Numbered from the stretch's first letter, positions 1 through 10,069 are shown. The stretch: DNA of 64,000 nucleotides from CAVVST01 sp963750995 (GCA_963750995.1 CAVVST010000005.1:496001-560000), one strand, 5' to 3'. A program made the numbers and translations. Notes: generated by a model from the sequence alone, not told the origin.

Positions 1-757
1 GTAACCAGGCCTTGGCGATTCGCCCGATTCCATCCGCCGGCCGCCAATCGACGCGACGAAGCGGCCAGTAATCCAAGACGAGCAGGACGAAAGGCCAGGT
101 CACCAACATCGGCTTGGCCAGCAACCCCAGGCCCAGCCACAGCGCAACCAGCGCAGACCGTGTCTTCGAGGGTCTTTTCGAATAACGGACGTACGCCAGA
201 AGGGTGATCAAGCCAAAAAAGGTCGACAACGTATCTTTGCGTTCGATCGCCCACGCGACCGATTCCACGTGCAGGGGATGCAGGGCGAAGAGAGCCGCGA
301 CGATGGCGCTCGGCCACCTGGCGTCCGTGACTCGTCTGAGGAACAGGAACAGAAGCCACGTGTTCGCAACATGGATCAGCGCATTGACGACCAGGTGTCG
401 GCCCGCATTGAGACCGAACATCTGGACGTCCGCCATATGAGCGATCCAGGCGAGTGGGTGCCAATTCGAGTCGTAGAACGTCGTAAACGCCCAGACAATG
501 CCTTTCCAGGTCACGCCGCCTGTGACCATCGGATTGTTCTGGATGTAGACCTGGTCGTCGAGAACGATGAATTGATGACCAGCGACTTGTCCGTACACCG
601 CGAGCGTCGCCACCGCTAATCCTGCAGTAATAAACAGGTCGATCCGGTCGAAGCCTTGCGCCGGCCCCGCAGCTCGCGGTCTTTCGGCGGACCGTGGATG
701 GTCGGCGGCGAAAGGCTGACGTCGCTGCCTCCCTGACCTGCTCGTCCTGGTAGCCAT
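1..757 (-). CDS. TMTC-like multi-pass membrane protein, N-terminal part (runs off window)
   Basis: Reading the minus strand from ATG at 757 gives an uninterrupted frame to the window edge. It shows a short basic N-terminus, a first membrane helix (FDRIDLFITAGLAVATL), then the conserved HPLHVESVAW segment followed by ERKDTLSTFFG. That segment is typical of TMTC-like proteins (DUF1736 plus TPR repeats), membrane glycosyltransferases of the GT-C type that move sugars from lipid carriers onto exported proteins. The expected C-terminal TPR repeats lie outside the window. An in-frame TAG sits just upstream of the chosen ATG. It is the last visible gene of a minus-strand group with a GT2 glycosyltransferase and a sugar epimerase, which supports a surface glycosylation role. 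Family match is strong; the acceptor is unknown. Confidence 0.75.
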   Translation of the reverse strand, partial: MATRTSRSGRQRRQPFAADHPRSAERPRAAGPAQGFDRIDLFITAGLAVATLAVYGQVAGHQFIVLDDQVYIQNNPMVTGGVTWKGIVWAFTTFYDSNWHPLAWIAHMADVQMFGLNAGRHLVVNALIHVANTWLLFLFLRRVTDARWPSAIVAALFALHPLHVESVAWAIERKDTLSTFFGLITLLAYVRYSKRPSKTRSALVALWLGLGLLAKPMLVTWPFVLLVLDYWPLRRVDWRPADGIGRIAKAWL

Positions 758-1623
758 ACAAGTCGCAGGGGCGGGCTAGCGACGACCTGAGCGAATCCCA
801 CGCGCGGCCTCGGCCGCCGCCGCGGCAGGATCAGCACCCTCCTGGCCCGTGCGGTGATCACCACGCCCCAGGGTACTTCTTCGAGCCATATAGCCAGAAC
901 GGTGAAGAAGTATGGGCTTCCCATCTCCTTGATCTTCAGCTTCGCTTCACCGGCCTGGCGGTTCCGCCAGGTGATCGGAATTACGGTCCAGGTGAAGCCG
1001 CGGACGATCGCCTTGAGCGGCAGTTCGACCGTCAAATTAAACTGAGCGGCACGCAGCGGCCGACATCCATCAATGACTTCGCGGCGGTAGGCCTTGAACG
1101 CGTTCGTCGTGTCGTTGAGGTGAATGCCGAACGCGAGTTTCAAGAACGTATTCGCCAGCCGATTGAGCACCAGCTTTATGCGGGGGTAATCGATCGTGCC
1201 GCCGCCCTTGATGAACCGGCTTCCGAACACGCAGTCCCAGCCCGCGTTGAGCGCCTGCCAGTAGCGCACGACATCGCGATGGTCATCCGATCCGTCCGCC
1301 ATCAGGATGACGACCGCGTCACCCGACATGTGATCGAGGCCGAACACGATCGCCCGGCCAAACCCGTGCGGTGCGGTGTTCTGCAGCGGCCGCAGTTCGG
1401 GGATGCGGTTCTTCAACTCCAGGAGAATGGCGTAGGTCCTATCCCGGCTGCCGTCGTCGACGACGATGATCTCCTGAGGAATATCGTGTAAGCGCAGCTC
1501 CGCGTGCAAGTGCTCGACGGTGGCGGCGATGCACGCTTCCTCGTCCCGGGCCGGGATGACGACTGTCAGCCGCGCGATCCGTGTCGTCGCGCCGTTCGAG
1601 CTCGCTCCGTGTTCACTCTTCAT
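616..1623 (-). CDS. GT2-family glycosyltransferase (polyprenyl-phosphate sugar transferase type)
   Basis: The start is ATG at 1623, which shares an ATGA overlap with the stop of the upstream epimerase, so the two are probably translationally coupled. The GT-A fold is clear: VVIPARDEE near residues 21-29, the nucleotide-binding VDDGS at 55-59 and LMADGSDD near 108-114. It probably transfers a sugar from a nucleotide donor to a polyprenyl phosphate at the inner membrane. After about residue 255 (near 870) the sequence becomes low-complexity and overlaps the start of the next gene. A one-base shift near 875 would end the protein at 858, the more normal length. I infer that the true end is 858 and the listed tail is spurious. 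Confidence 0.75.
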   Translation of the reverse strand: MKSEHGASSNGATTRIARLTVVIPARDEEACIAATVEHLHAELRLHDIPQEIIVVDDGSRDRTYAILLELKNRIPELRPLQNTAPHGFGRAIVFGLDHMSGDAVVILMADGSDDHRDVVRYWQALNAGWDCVFGSRFIKGGGTIDYPRIKLVLNRLANTFLKLAFGIHLNDTTNAFKAYRREVIDGCRPLRAAQFNLTVELPLKAIVRGFTWTVIPITWRNRQAGEAKLKIKEMGSPYFFTVLAIWLEEVPWGVVITARARRVLILPRRRPRPRVGFAQVVASPPLRLVWLPGRAGQGGSDVSLSPPTIHGPPKDRELRGRRKASTGSTCLLLQD

Positions 1624-2693
1624 CTCCGTCGGGATGAGCTGAGTGCCAACCGATCGCACCATGCTTCGACGATGTCTCCCACCGTCTCGTCAAGTGACTT
1701 GGTGATCTGCCAGTTCGGGTAGTGATTCTGGATCTTGCGGAGGTCACTGTAATAGCAGATGTGATCGCCTGCGCGTGGCTCGTCGACGTAGGTGTGACGT
1801 TGCGCCTTGCCGGTGTGGGCGGCTGTAAGCGCAAAAGCTTCAAGAATCGAGCAGGAGTTGGCCTTGCCGCCCCCGAGGTTGTAAACCTCGGCCACGCGAG
1901 GGCTGCTCCAGAATTCGAAGATGAATCGAGCCACATCCTCAGCGTGAAGGTTGTCCCGGACCTGCTTCCCCTTGTACCCGTGGACTCTGTACTCCCGTCC
2001 TTCCAGGTTGCACATCACGAGGTAGCTCAGAAAACCATGCAGCTCGACGCCGCCATGATTGGGGCCCGTGAGACAACCTCCCCTCAGGCAGCATGTCGGC
2101 ATGCCGAAGTATCGGCCGTACTCCTGCACCATGACGTCGGCCGCCAGCTTGGACGCGCCGAAGAGCGAATGCTTCGACTGGTCGACCGGGAACGTTTCGG
2201 GGATGCCGTCCAGGTAAGCCGAATCGTCGTAGTCCCACCGACTCTCGAATTCCCTCAACCGGATCCTGTTCGGAGCGTCGCCGTAGACCTTGTTCGTCGA
2301 CAGGTAGACGAAGGGAGCCTCGGGACAGAACCGCCTGGCCGCTTCCAGCAAGTTCAGAGTCCCGACAGCATTGGTGTCGAAGTCGTCGAACGGGATGGCA
2401 GGGGCGAGGTCGTGCGACGGCTGCGCGGCACAGTGGACAATCGCGGCGGGCCTGAGCGTTGACAACAACTCCAGAACGCGATGCCTGTTGCGAATGTCGA
2501 GCTCGTTGTGGTGGAAGTCGCTCAGGCTGCTTTCAAGCCGCCGCTGGTTCCAGCGGGTGTCCCCGTTCGGCCCGAAAAACACGGCTCGTTGGTTGTTGTC
2601 CAACCCGTGCACGCAGAATCCGCGAGCGTGGAAGTAGCCGCTAACCTCGGAGCCGATCAGCCCGGAAGACCCGGTCACCAGAATCGTCTTCAC
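1620..2693 (-). CDS. NAD-dependent epimerase, CDP-paratose 2-epimerase-like
   Basis: This 357-residue short-chain dehydrogenase/reductase of the extended type would change the stereochemistry of a nucleotide sugar for glycan synthesis. The NAD-binding GxxGxxG loop is at residues 8-14, the LSTNKVYG strand at 131-138, and the segment around GPNGDTRWNQRRLE resembles CDP-paratose/tyvelose epimerases. The active-site pair normally reads YxxxK; here it reads F178-G-A-S-K182, so the catalytic tyrosine is replaced. I recall this Phe variant in other epimerases of this subgroup, so it may be lineage-wide rather than damage. It is first in a three-gene minus-strand operon with the GT2 and TMTC-like genes. 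Substrate is inferred, not shown. Confidence 0.8.
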   Translation of the reverse strand: MKTILVTGSSGLIGSEVSGYFHARGFCVHGLDNNQRAVFFGPNGDTRWNQRRLESSLSDFHHNELDIRNRHRVLELLSTLRPAAIVHCAAQPSHDLAPAIPFDDFDTNAVGTLNLLEAARRFCPEAPFVYLSTNKVYGDAPNRIRLREFESRWDYDDSAYLDGIPETFPVDQSKHSLFGASKLAADVMVQEYGRYFGMPTCCLRGGCLTGPNHGGVELHGFLSYLVMCNLEGREYRVHGYKGKQVRDNLHAEDVARFIFEFWSSPRVAEVYNLGGGKANSCSILEAFALTAAHTGKAQRHTYVDEPRAGDHICYYSDLRKIQNHYPNWQITKSLDETVGDIVEAWCDRLALSSSRRR

Positions 2694-2869
2694 ATGATCC
2701 CCCTCGTACGACTAGCCGGATATGCGCGGACGCGATCGAAATGAATGCCGAAGCTATCGGAGAGTATTTTTTCCAATGCGACGCTGTCAATCAGGGTCTG
2801 ACGTGCGTTTGCACCCGTGGTATAAACGTGCCCGCTGGAAGAGCGCTCAGCCAGACAAGAGGGGGGCAT

Positions 2870-5800
2870 ATGGCAAGGCGTACAGGAATGAATCAACGGC
2901 GGCTGGCATTGATGGCAGGCGTCGTGACGCTGTTGCCGGCGTTGGCTTTTGCCCAGGGCTCGATCGCGGGTGTCGTGAGAGATACCTCGGGGGCCGTGCT
3001 GCCGGGGGTGACGGTCGAGGCGGCCAGCCCGGCGCTGATCGAGAAAGTGCGCACGGTGGTGTCTGACAGCAGCGGCCAGTACCAGATCGTGGACTTGCGG
3101 CCCGGCACCTATACGCTCACCCTGACGCTGTCAGGATTCAACACCTTCAGGCGCGAGGGCATCGAGCTGACCGGGAACTTCACCGCCACGGTGAACGCCG
3201 AGATGCGCGTGGGCGCGCTCGAAGAGACGATCACGGTGACGGCCGAGTCGCCGGTCGTGGACGTGTCGAACGCGGCGCGCCAGCGTGTGGTACGCCAGGA
3301 TTTGTTCGACGCCCTGCCCAATGATCGCGTGCCCGGCTACATGGCCGGGTTGATGCCGGGCATCACCAACGCCGGCACGCAGGAGGTCGGAGGCAGCCAG
3401 GGTAATTCAGCCACGGGTGGTCCGGGCATGGTAAGCCACGGCAGCAGGTCCACCGACATCCGGACGATGGCCAGCAACGTCTCGATCGGCTCCCCGGAAA
3501 ATGGAGCGAGCGGGCAAGGCGTGCCCAACCTGATGATGTATCAGGAGGTGACGATCGATACCGCCGGGGCATCGGCCGAGAACGATCTGGGTGGGGTCAC
3601 CCTCAACCTGATCCCGCGCGACGGCGGAAACACCTTCCGGGGCTCAGTCATCTTCGCGTTCGCGAACAGCTCCATGCAAGGGACCAACCTGACACAGGAG
3701 CTTCGGGATCGAGGCCTGAAGACCGCCAACACGGTCAAGCGTATCTACGACATCAACCCCGGGTTCGGAGGCCCGATCAAACGGGACAGGCTTTGGTTCT
3801 TCACCACCTTCCGCGATACCAGCGCGGATAACACGATCGGCGGGATGTTCTTCAACAAGAACGCCGGCAATGCGAACGCCTACACCTACGAGCCCGACAC
3901 CAGCCGGCCGGCCTTCACGACCAATCCGTGGAAGACGGCGAGCGTGCGCCTGACCTGGCAGGCGACGCGGAAGAACAAGCTCGCCTTCGGCTACAACCAA
4001 GTGGAGGCGACGCGACCTCCCCTCATCACCGCGACCGCCGCACCCGAGTCGGTGCAAGTGCAGAAGTTCCGCCACGACATGACCTTCCTCGGTGAATGGA
4101 CCGCGCCGCTCACCAATCGTGTGCTGCTTGAATCGGTCGTCTATCAGCGGCGCCTGCCGTCGTATTCCGGGCGTCCCGAGGGCCTCCCGGCACTGGGTTT
4201 GAGCAAGATCACGGAACAGGCGACCGGAGTGAGCTTCCGCGCCCTGTCCGGCACCAACGACTACAAGGTCAACACGAACATCGCCTACCGTGTGGCCGCG
4301 TCGTACATCACCGGCACGCACGCGTTCAAGGTCGGCTATGCCGACATGCAGGGTTTCCGTAAGGCCACTGCGCTCGTGCTCGATTCCCCGGTCGCGTTCC
4401 GCGTCAACAACGGAGTGCCCAACCAGCTGACGGAGTTCTACGGGCCCAACATCGCCTGCGACAACACGCGCGGCTGCGACCGGTACCAGGATCTCTCGAA
4501 CCTCGACCACGACATGGGGATCTATGCGTCAGACAAGTGGACCATCGATCGCCTGACGCTCAACTACGGCGTCAGGTCCTCCTGGTTCAAGACGACTTTT
4601 CCGGCGCAGCACGTGGAGCCCGGCACCCTGGCACCGACGCTCAACCTGGACTTCCCTGAAACGGCGGGGGTGAACTGGAAGGACATCGTGCCGCGTCTGG
4701 GAGCGGCGTACAACGTCTTCGGCACCGGGAAGACGGCGCTGAAAATCAGCCTCAACAAGTACGTCGCGGGCCAGGCGCTGGCGGGTAATGTGACGTTCGG
4801 CGATCTCCTGAATCCCTTCAGGCGCCTCGTGCTCAGCACGACGCGGAACTGGACCGACAGCAACAACAACTTCGTGCCTGACTGCGACCTGACGAACCCG
4901 GCGGCGCAGAACCTGACCGCGACCGGCGGCGATATCTGCGCGGCGATGGCCAACCAGAACTTCGGGAAGACGGTGGCCGGCACCACCTACGATCCCGAGA
5001 CGACGACCGGCTGGGGGAAGCGCGCCTACAACTGGGAATTCAGCACCGGCATTCAGCACGAGATCCTGTCGCGTACGTCGCTGGAAGTCGCCTACTTCCG
5101 CCGGTCGTTCGGAAACTTCATCGTCACCGACAACCGTGCCGTCGCGGCGAGCGATTACACCAGTTACGAAATCACGGCGCCGGTCGACCCGCGCTTGCCA
5201 GGCGGCGGCGGTTATCCCGTCACCGGGCTGTACGACCTCAATCCGAACAAAGTACGGCCAAGTCGACAACTACATCACGTTTGCGGGGGATGGAACGCAG
5301 TCCGAGAGCTGGAATGGTGTGGACATCACCGCCAGCACACGCCTCGTCGGCGCCCAGTTCCAGGGCGGCGTGAGCACCGGGCGCAGGACCTCCGACGTAT
5401 GCGGGATGGTGGCGCAGCTGCCTGAAATGCTGACGGCCCCTGAACAGTTCTGTCTGTCACAGGAGCCATTCCTCACGCAGGTCAAGTTCATCGGCACCTA
5501 CACCGTCCCGAAGATCGACGTGCGTTTCAGTGGGTCGTTCCAGAACATCCCCGGGCCGCAGCTCTCGGCAAACTACGTCGCAACCAACGCGATGATCGCG
5601 CCGTCGCTCGGCCGGAGCCTCTCCGGTGGCGCCGCCAACGCCACGGTCAACATCCTGGAACCAGGCGCGATGTTCGGTGACCGGGTGAACCAGATCGACC
5701 TGCGGTTCGCGAAGATTCTGAGGATTGGCAGTACCAGGCGCGTGACGGTCAATTTCGACGTGGCCAACGCGTTGAACGCCAACCCGGTGCTGACGGAGAG

Positions 5801-5882
5801 CGCCGTCTTTGCGACGTGGCGGCAGCCGCAATCGATCCTGACCGCACGGTTCGTCAAGTTCGGCCTGCAGCTGGACTTCTAA
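2870..5882 (+). CDS. TonB-dependent receptor, Oar/CarbopepD-type (one frameshift)
   Basis: An outer-membrane active transporter driven by TonB/ExbBD. The start is ATG at 2870, after a G-rich ribosome-binding stretch. A signal peptide ends near LPALAFAQG, then comes a carboxypeptidase-regulatory-like domain (SIAGVVRDTSGAVLPGVTV), a plug domain (TLNLIPRDGGNTFRG) and a long 22-strand-type barrel. The C-terminus ends in LQLDF, with the terminal aromatic residue needed by the BAM complex. The frame breaks at about 5249, where one extra A in an AAA run separates LYDLNPNK from YGQVDNY; both halves are well conserved, so this is probably a sequencing error. Merged length is about 1003 residues, usual for the acidobacterial family. 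The substrate cannot be told. Confidence 0.88.
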
Positions 5883-5885
5883 GCC

Positions 5886-5913
5886 GGTGCCGCTGCCTAT
5901 ATTAGGCGGCGCC
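5886..5913. terminator. Hairpin between convergent genes
   Basis: An imperfect stem formed by the CCGGTGCCGC and GGCGGCGCC arms around GCCTATATTAGGC lies between the stop of the TonB receptor and the stop of the opposing hypothetical gene. Its position fits a bidirectional terminator. There is no long T tract, so this is a structural guess. Confidence 0.4.
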
Positions 5914-6748
5914 GATCAGGTCGGTGTAGAAGAACTCCTCGACGTACTCGGCGCATCTGAAGGGAAGGAGCTGCGCGTTCTTCTCGATCCGCCGGTAGAG
6001 CGGCATGCTGATCTTCCACGGGCGGGTGAAGACGTTGGCGTCCTCCATCGTCGCCTCGTACGTTGAGGTGATCCTTGTCGATCATCGTGTAGCGCTCGAT
6101 GACATGCAGCGCGTCGGAATGGTAATTGCCCGCCCGGTCGAACCAGGACTGATCACCCAGGCCTTTCACGTCGATCACCAGCGTGTCGCCGTCCCACCGC
6201 GCGTTCGAGAATCCCATCCACGAATCGATCGGCGCCTCCTCCTTGCCGTTCATGAAGATCTCGCGCCGCGCGTATAGGTACTGATAGACCATCCACATGC
6301 GATTCGGGCTCTGCATGATTTGAAACGGATGCGGGAGATAGGCGGCGCGCGGCACCCCGGGGAGAAAACAATTCAGCTCCGGGTCGGCATCCTCGTTCCG
6401 GCCCGGTTTGCCCGGCAGCGCGTTTTTTCGATTCTGTTCCCGTTTGGCCAGCGCCTCCGGCTTGTACGGAATCGTTCCACCTTCGACGACGCTGAGGCCG
6501 GGGAGACGAGCGCCCCATGCGCCGGTGACGAAGACCGGTGAGGGGCCGCCTGGATGCGCTTCCAGATCCCAGTTGGCCGTGTTGAGGGCCTGCCAGATCC
6601 CGTTCAAATCGGGTTTCTTGTCCCATGAAGTCCGCGGGATCGGGCCGCCCTGACTCTCGGCCGGTCTCTGGCCCATCAGAGCCAGGAGGACTGCCATGAC
6701 CACCGCCGGTGCCACCTGCTGCAGGAAGCTTCCCCACCGTTTGAGCAT
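5902..6748 (-). CDS. Exported conserved hypothetical protein, acidobacterial (one frameshift)
   Basis: Start ATG at 6748 follows a GAGGT ribosome-binding site. The N-terminus carries a signal-type hydrophobic helix (APAVVMAVLLALMG), then a mature domain beginning TSWDKKPDLNGIWQALN. Proteins with this opening are common in Acidobacteriota and often sit near TonB receptors; no function is established that I know of. The frame breaks near 6075. Past it the correct frame reads ITSTYEATMEDANVFTRPW and ends EEFFYTDLIGAA at 5902. The DUF6152 gene is divergent, with only 125 bp between the two starts, and both are predicted exported, so they may share a promoter region. Product name deliberately left general. 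Confidence 0.7.
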
Positions 6749-6873
6749 TTTTTGACCTCGTTGGATCGTCGAGCGGCGCCGCCGCGACGCAAGAGAGTAT
6801 ATGCGAGCGGGAAAACCCCTTTTAACGGCAATTGTTGGGTGTAAGATCGGCGGGGACAGAGGTATCACGCATA

Positions 6874-7278
6874 ATGCGCACACTGGTTTCTTTCCTGTTT
6901 GCTGGCGGGCTCGTGGTGGTGGGCGGCGCGTCCGTGCTGGCGCACCATTCCTTTACCGCCGAATTCGACGTGAACAGGCCGGTTCAGGTGACGGGCAATA
7001 TCACCAAGGTCGAATGGATCAACCCCCACTCCTGGATTTACGTCGACGTCAAGAAGCCTGACGGCACAACCGAGAACTGGTCCTTTGAGGCCGGGACGCC
7101 GAACACGCTGCTGCGCCGTGGTCTGAAGAAGACGGACCTGCCGGCAGGGACGAAGATCACCGTCTTTGGCTACCAGTCGAGAGATGGCGGGACCAAGGCG
7201 AACGCCGCCAACCTGACGTTCGCGGATGGGCGCGCGTTGTTCCTGGGCAGCGGCGCACCCGGGCAGGAGCCGAAATAG
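6874..7278 (+). CDS. DUF6152 family secreted protein
   Basis: A 134-residue protein with a signal peptide ending at the ASVLA-HHSF junction. The mature start HHSFTAEFD and the WINPHSWIYVDV strand are typical of DUF6152 proteins, small periplasmic OB-fold-like proteins widespread in Acidobacteriota and Proteobacteria, of unknown role. The ATG at 6874 is preferred over the upstream in-frame ATG at 6832 because it puts the signal peptide at the N-terminus. It is divergent from the exported hypothetical gene at 5902-6748 and convergent with the DUF5916 fragment. The frame is intact and the length normal. Confidence 0.8.
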   Translation: MRTLVSFLFAGGLVVVGGASVLAHHSFTAEFDVNRPVQVTGNITKVEWINPHSWIYVDVKKPDGTTENWSFEAGTPNTLLRRGLKKTDLPAGTKITVFGYQSRDGGTKANAANLTFADGRALFLGSGAPGQEPK

Positions 7279-7351
7279 TCGTCGTTCGCCGCGGATGAAT
7301 CGGGGGATTTAAACTTCGGTTGCCTCCGCACAGCGACATTCGCGCCAACGC

Positions 7352-8033
7352 TCAGAAGCGGATCAGGCGCGTCGCCTTGATCGCGAACGATCGGGTCTGC
7401 AGGCTCGAGACGCGGCGCGGAGGCGGTGTTCCGGCCGTCGCTGTAGACGACGTACAGATCGCTGCCAGGCGAGTATTCCCATCGCGTCCGCACCCTGAAT
7501 GTGAGCGTATCGGCGCTCGCGTTGAACTGGGTGAGCGAGCTGAATCCGAGCCGCGCAGTGGGCGATACGAGGAACCGCATCCCAATGAGATTCGCGTCGA
7601 AATCGCCGTAGGGGAGCCGCACCCAGTTAAACGTCAGGCTCGGCTCGATCGCAAAGTGCGGGGACAACCCGGCGCGTCCGGTATAGCGGGCAGTTGTCCG
7701 CGTCCCGTCGTAGAACGATCCGTACGAGGCCGACGCGCTGCCTGAGACCATCCGCTTCGCGGCCACATTGTATGACGCGTTCACGGTCTCGTACCGATAC
7801 CCGCCTGCGGGCACGACAACACCTGGCGCTATTGCGAAATCGAGCGGCAGGAGCTGGTACTGCTTCGTCGCCGATACCGTCACTCCGTCGCCGCTGTTGA
7901 AAACCACACCGAACAGGGCCGACACAGCGCGCTCCTCGACTACCGCTCCGGTGGCGTCCGTGATGTAGTCGAGATCGCCCTGCCACGTCAGCTTCTGCAC
8001 GAGGCCGCCGGCCCGGAACCGCGGACTGAACCG
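7352..8033 (-). pseudogene. C-terminal fragment of DUF5916 outer-membrane protein, cut by an insertion sequence
   Basis: The minus strand encodes the beta-barrel end of a DUF5916 protein: FSPRFRAGGLVQKLTWQGDLDY at its N-side, many alternating strands, then RVRTRWEYSPGSDLYVVY. After a frameshift near 7420 the true end reads LQTRSFAIKATRLIRF at 7352, the expected C-terminus. Full-length family members exceed 700 residues with an N-terminal carbohydrate-binding-type domain. Here everything upstream of 8033 is replaced by an insertion sequence whose terminal repeat begins at 8034. The missing 5' part does not reappear beyond the element at 9164, so a deletion accompanied or followed insertion. 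Not expected to be functional. Confidence 0.72.
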
Positions 8034-9163
8034 CGTTCTGTCCCACAATCAGATCGCAGGTCGTCACGCGGCTGACCGGTAGTAGAAGCTGAGAATCCCA
8101 CCGATGCGCTGGCGGCGACGAACGGCTCCAGACGCTGTCTGCTCGGGCGGATGGTCGATCAACTCGTTCGCAAGGCCCTGGTGATTTCTCTCGCGATGGT
8201 AGTGCGCGGCAAACTCGTGCAGCGTTCGTCGCAGATGCCGTTCACCCAGCGGAACGATGCGGTTGAGACATTCCTCCTTCACCGACCGCACGAACCGCTC
8301 CGCGTGGGCGTTGCAGTTCGGCGCACCAGGCGGCGTCCGAACGACACGCACACCCGCGGTGCCCAGCCACTCCTCGACCCCACTGCGCCACTTGGGATCG
8401 CGATCGCAGATCAGCAGCCGGCCGTCGGCGAGGAGACCCGCATCGCCTGTGACCTGCCGGAGGCACTGAATGACGACCACCTCATTCGGGAACGGGGTGC
8501 ACCCGATCACTTGAATCCGCCGCGACTGCACCCCAGCAGGAACGCCACGTAATACGTGACCAGTCCCCGGGCGGTCCAGACTTCGGTCGTAAAGAAGTCC
8601 GCCGCCACGAGTGCCGGCCAGTGCGCCTGCAGGAACGTACGCCAAGTCATGGGACGCTGACGGCCGGGCGGAAGACCTGCTGTGCGCAGGATGCGCGCCA
8701 TCGTCGAGCGGCCGACGCCGTGCCCCAGGTTTTTCAAGGCGCCCTGGATCCTGGTGTAACCCCACGTCGGATTCTCGGTCGCCATCCGAACGACCAGCGC
8801 GCGCCGATGCGCCTGCAGGCCCGCAGGACGGCCCCGCCCAGCCTGATACGTCCACGTCCGAGCGACGAGTTCGCGATGCCAACGCAGGATCGTCTCGGGC
8901 GTCACGAGGGTCACGACCTGCGCGAGCACTCGGCGACCAAGTCTCTGCCCCCATTCCGCGAGGCGCCGTCGCTCGCCGTCGTCAAACCGGAGGCGCTGCC
9001 CCGCGCGCCGCGCCTTCAGCACGCGATTCTCCTCGCGGAGGAACGCGATCACGTGGGTCTGCTCGGATTCGAGCCAGCCGCCCACCGCACCGATCAGCAA
9101 CTGGAACGGCAGCACGGTCGGAGTCTACGCCCATTACGGTCGATCCACTTGTGGGACACTACG
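8034..9163 (-). mobile_element. Integrase-type insertion sequence, copy 1 (about 1.13 kb)
   Basis: The element is bounded by terminal inverted repeats: CGTTCTGTCCCACAATCAG reading inward from 8034, and CGTAGTGTCCCACAAGTGG reading inward on the minus strand from 9163. The same ends occur on copy 2B at 11934-13111. Both ends and a whole transposase-length region are present. No target-site duplication is evident, and the gene on the left (DUF5916) has lost its other half, so the flanks were rearranged after insertion. Confidence 0.75.
8064..9115 (-). pseudogene. DDE integrase-core transposase of copy 1 (one frameshift)
   Basis: The N-terminal part starts at 9115 with a coiled segment (AFLREENRVLKARRAGQR), then a helix-turn-helix region (VTPETILRWHRELVARTW) and the GYTRIQGALKNLGH motif. 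The integrase core supplies the DDE triad: Asp in ALVAADFFTTEVWT, Asp in LLICDRDPKW and Glu in VKEECLNR. The frame shifts near 8530, between LVTYYVAFLL and QSRRIQVIG. The protein ends at 8064 with GGILSFYYRSAA, which recurs as GGLLNYYDRAA in copy 2B. With the shift repaired it would be a complete transposase of about 350 residues. Confidence 0.8.
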
Positions 9164-9269
9164 GCCTTCACTAACGCTGAGCGACGGTTGAGCGCCATCC
9201 TCATCGATACGCGATAAACGAACTGTCAGCAAGCAGACGGCGGTGTGGGCAGTAGGATCTGGGCCTTCC

Positions 9270-9399
9270 ATGACCACGCCCATCGCCTTGACCGTCCGGA
9301 CGGGTGTCGTCATTGCGGGCGTAAGGGCACTGTCTTGATTGAGACGGTGGTCAAGGGGAGAGCGTCCTGCTGCAGTGGTGGTGCTCCGCGTGCGATTAA
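9270..9399 (+). pseudogene. Small zinc-ribbon ORF, frameshifted
   Basis: Joining two frames gives CRHCGRKGTVLIETVVKG followed by SVLLQWWCSACD and a stop at 9397-9399. The two CxxC pairs about 27 residues apart form a small zinc-ribbon. The ATG at 9270 is the best start, but the frame must shift once before the first CxxC and once near 9358. A second, better preserved copy of the same motif follows at 9640. Function unknown. Confidence 0.4.
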
Positions 9400-9639
9400 A
9401 ATTGGCCTGCTACTGCCGCTGAGGTCGCTACTCTGGGCCTCCCCAGGTAACGTATCAGCGTTTCTTCACCCCTTTCGGTTAGACGCGTTGCCGCGTTCGT
9501 CTCATGCCACCACACCAGCGCGGGTGCAGCGGTGCCGTGATGTGGTGATTGCGCTGTCCTGTGCTGCCTGTATTGTGAATCACCGCGGTCCTTTGTTAGG
9601 TTGGCGTCAGGTTGGAACTGTGCCCTGTCTCGGTGGCCT

Positions 9640-9846
9640 GTGGCTGATACTGTCGCCTGTCCTCGCTGTCATCGTCTGGGCTTCGTCCGCCACGAAACCA
9701 TCGTCAAAGGCGCAGCGTCGTTGCTCGCGTTCTTCTGCGGGGCCTGCACCAATGAATGGAATGTGGTGGGTCCACGCACGAAACCACAGAGCCCGACTGT
9801 CAAGCCGGGTAAGAATCGCGCCCACTTCCGCCGTGGTCAACTTTGA
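9640..9846 (+). CDS. Small zinc-ribbon protein
   Basis: A 68-residue frame from GTG at 9640 (TTG at 9601 is also in frame). It contains CPRCHRLGFVRHETIVKG and then FFCGACTNEW, so two CxxC pairs of a zinc-ribbon, followed by a basic tail. The spacing and the ETxVKG motif match the broken ORF just upstream, so the two are a tandem duplication. The 3' end overlaps the opposing membrane-protein gene by 47 bp. Such stand-alone ribbons often bind nucleic acid or protein partners; the role here is unknown. Confidence 0.45.
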   Translation: MADTVACPRCHRLGFVRHETIVKGAASLLAFFCGACTNEWNVVGPRTKPQSPTVKPGKNRAHFRRGQL

Positions 9847-10069
9847 CGAATGGCTCTTCGGGTTCCCACCAAACGGCTTGGACCGCTATTCCAACTACGA
9901 TCCCGACGAACAGACGCAATACCTCCTGAGTTCGGTTGGGTAAATCCTCCGGCCATGGCATCGCGTCTGGAAAGAATCGTTGCGCGATGGCGCTGAACAC
10001 CACGCCAATAAAAAAGGCGGTCATCCACCACCGTGCTGCCGTCGGACTTGGGAAGGTCAGCTTACTCAT
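9800..10069 (-). CDS. Small two-helix membrane protein, hypothetical
   Basis: An 89-residue frame from ATG at 10069. Two hydrophobic helices are visible, AFFIGVVFSAIAQRFF and LRLFVGIVVGIAVQAVW, linked by a short acidic and proline-rich loop, with a charged C-terminus. No family is recognised. It overlaps the 3' end of the convergent zinc-ribbon ORF. Composition and the clear helix pattern argue for a real gene, but there is no conserved context here to confirm it. Confidence 0.45.
   Translation of the reverse strand: MSKLTFPSPTAARWWMTAFFIGVVFSAIAQRFFPDAMPWPEDLPNRTQEVLRLFVGIVVGIAVQAVWWEPEEPFVKVDHGGSGRDSYPA

Noticed and set aside
3644..5269. Long minus-strand frames inside the TonB receptor
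   Set aside because: They are shadows of the receptor: Arg/Val/Glu-rich with no motifs, opposite a clearly coding frame.
9164..9260. Search for the missing 5' half of the DUF5916 gene beyond insertion sequence copy 1
   Set aside because: The minus-strand translation there does not resemble DUF5916, so the gene is not simply interrupted.
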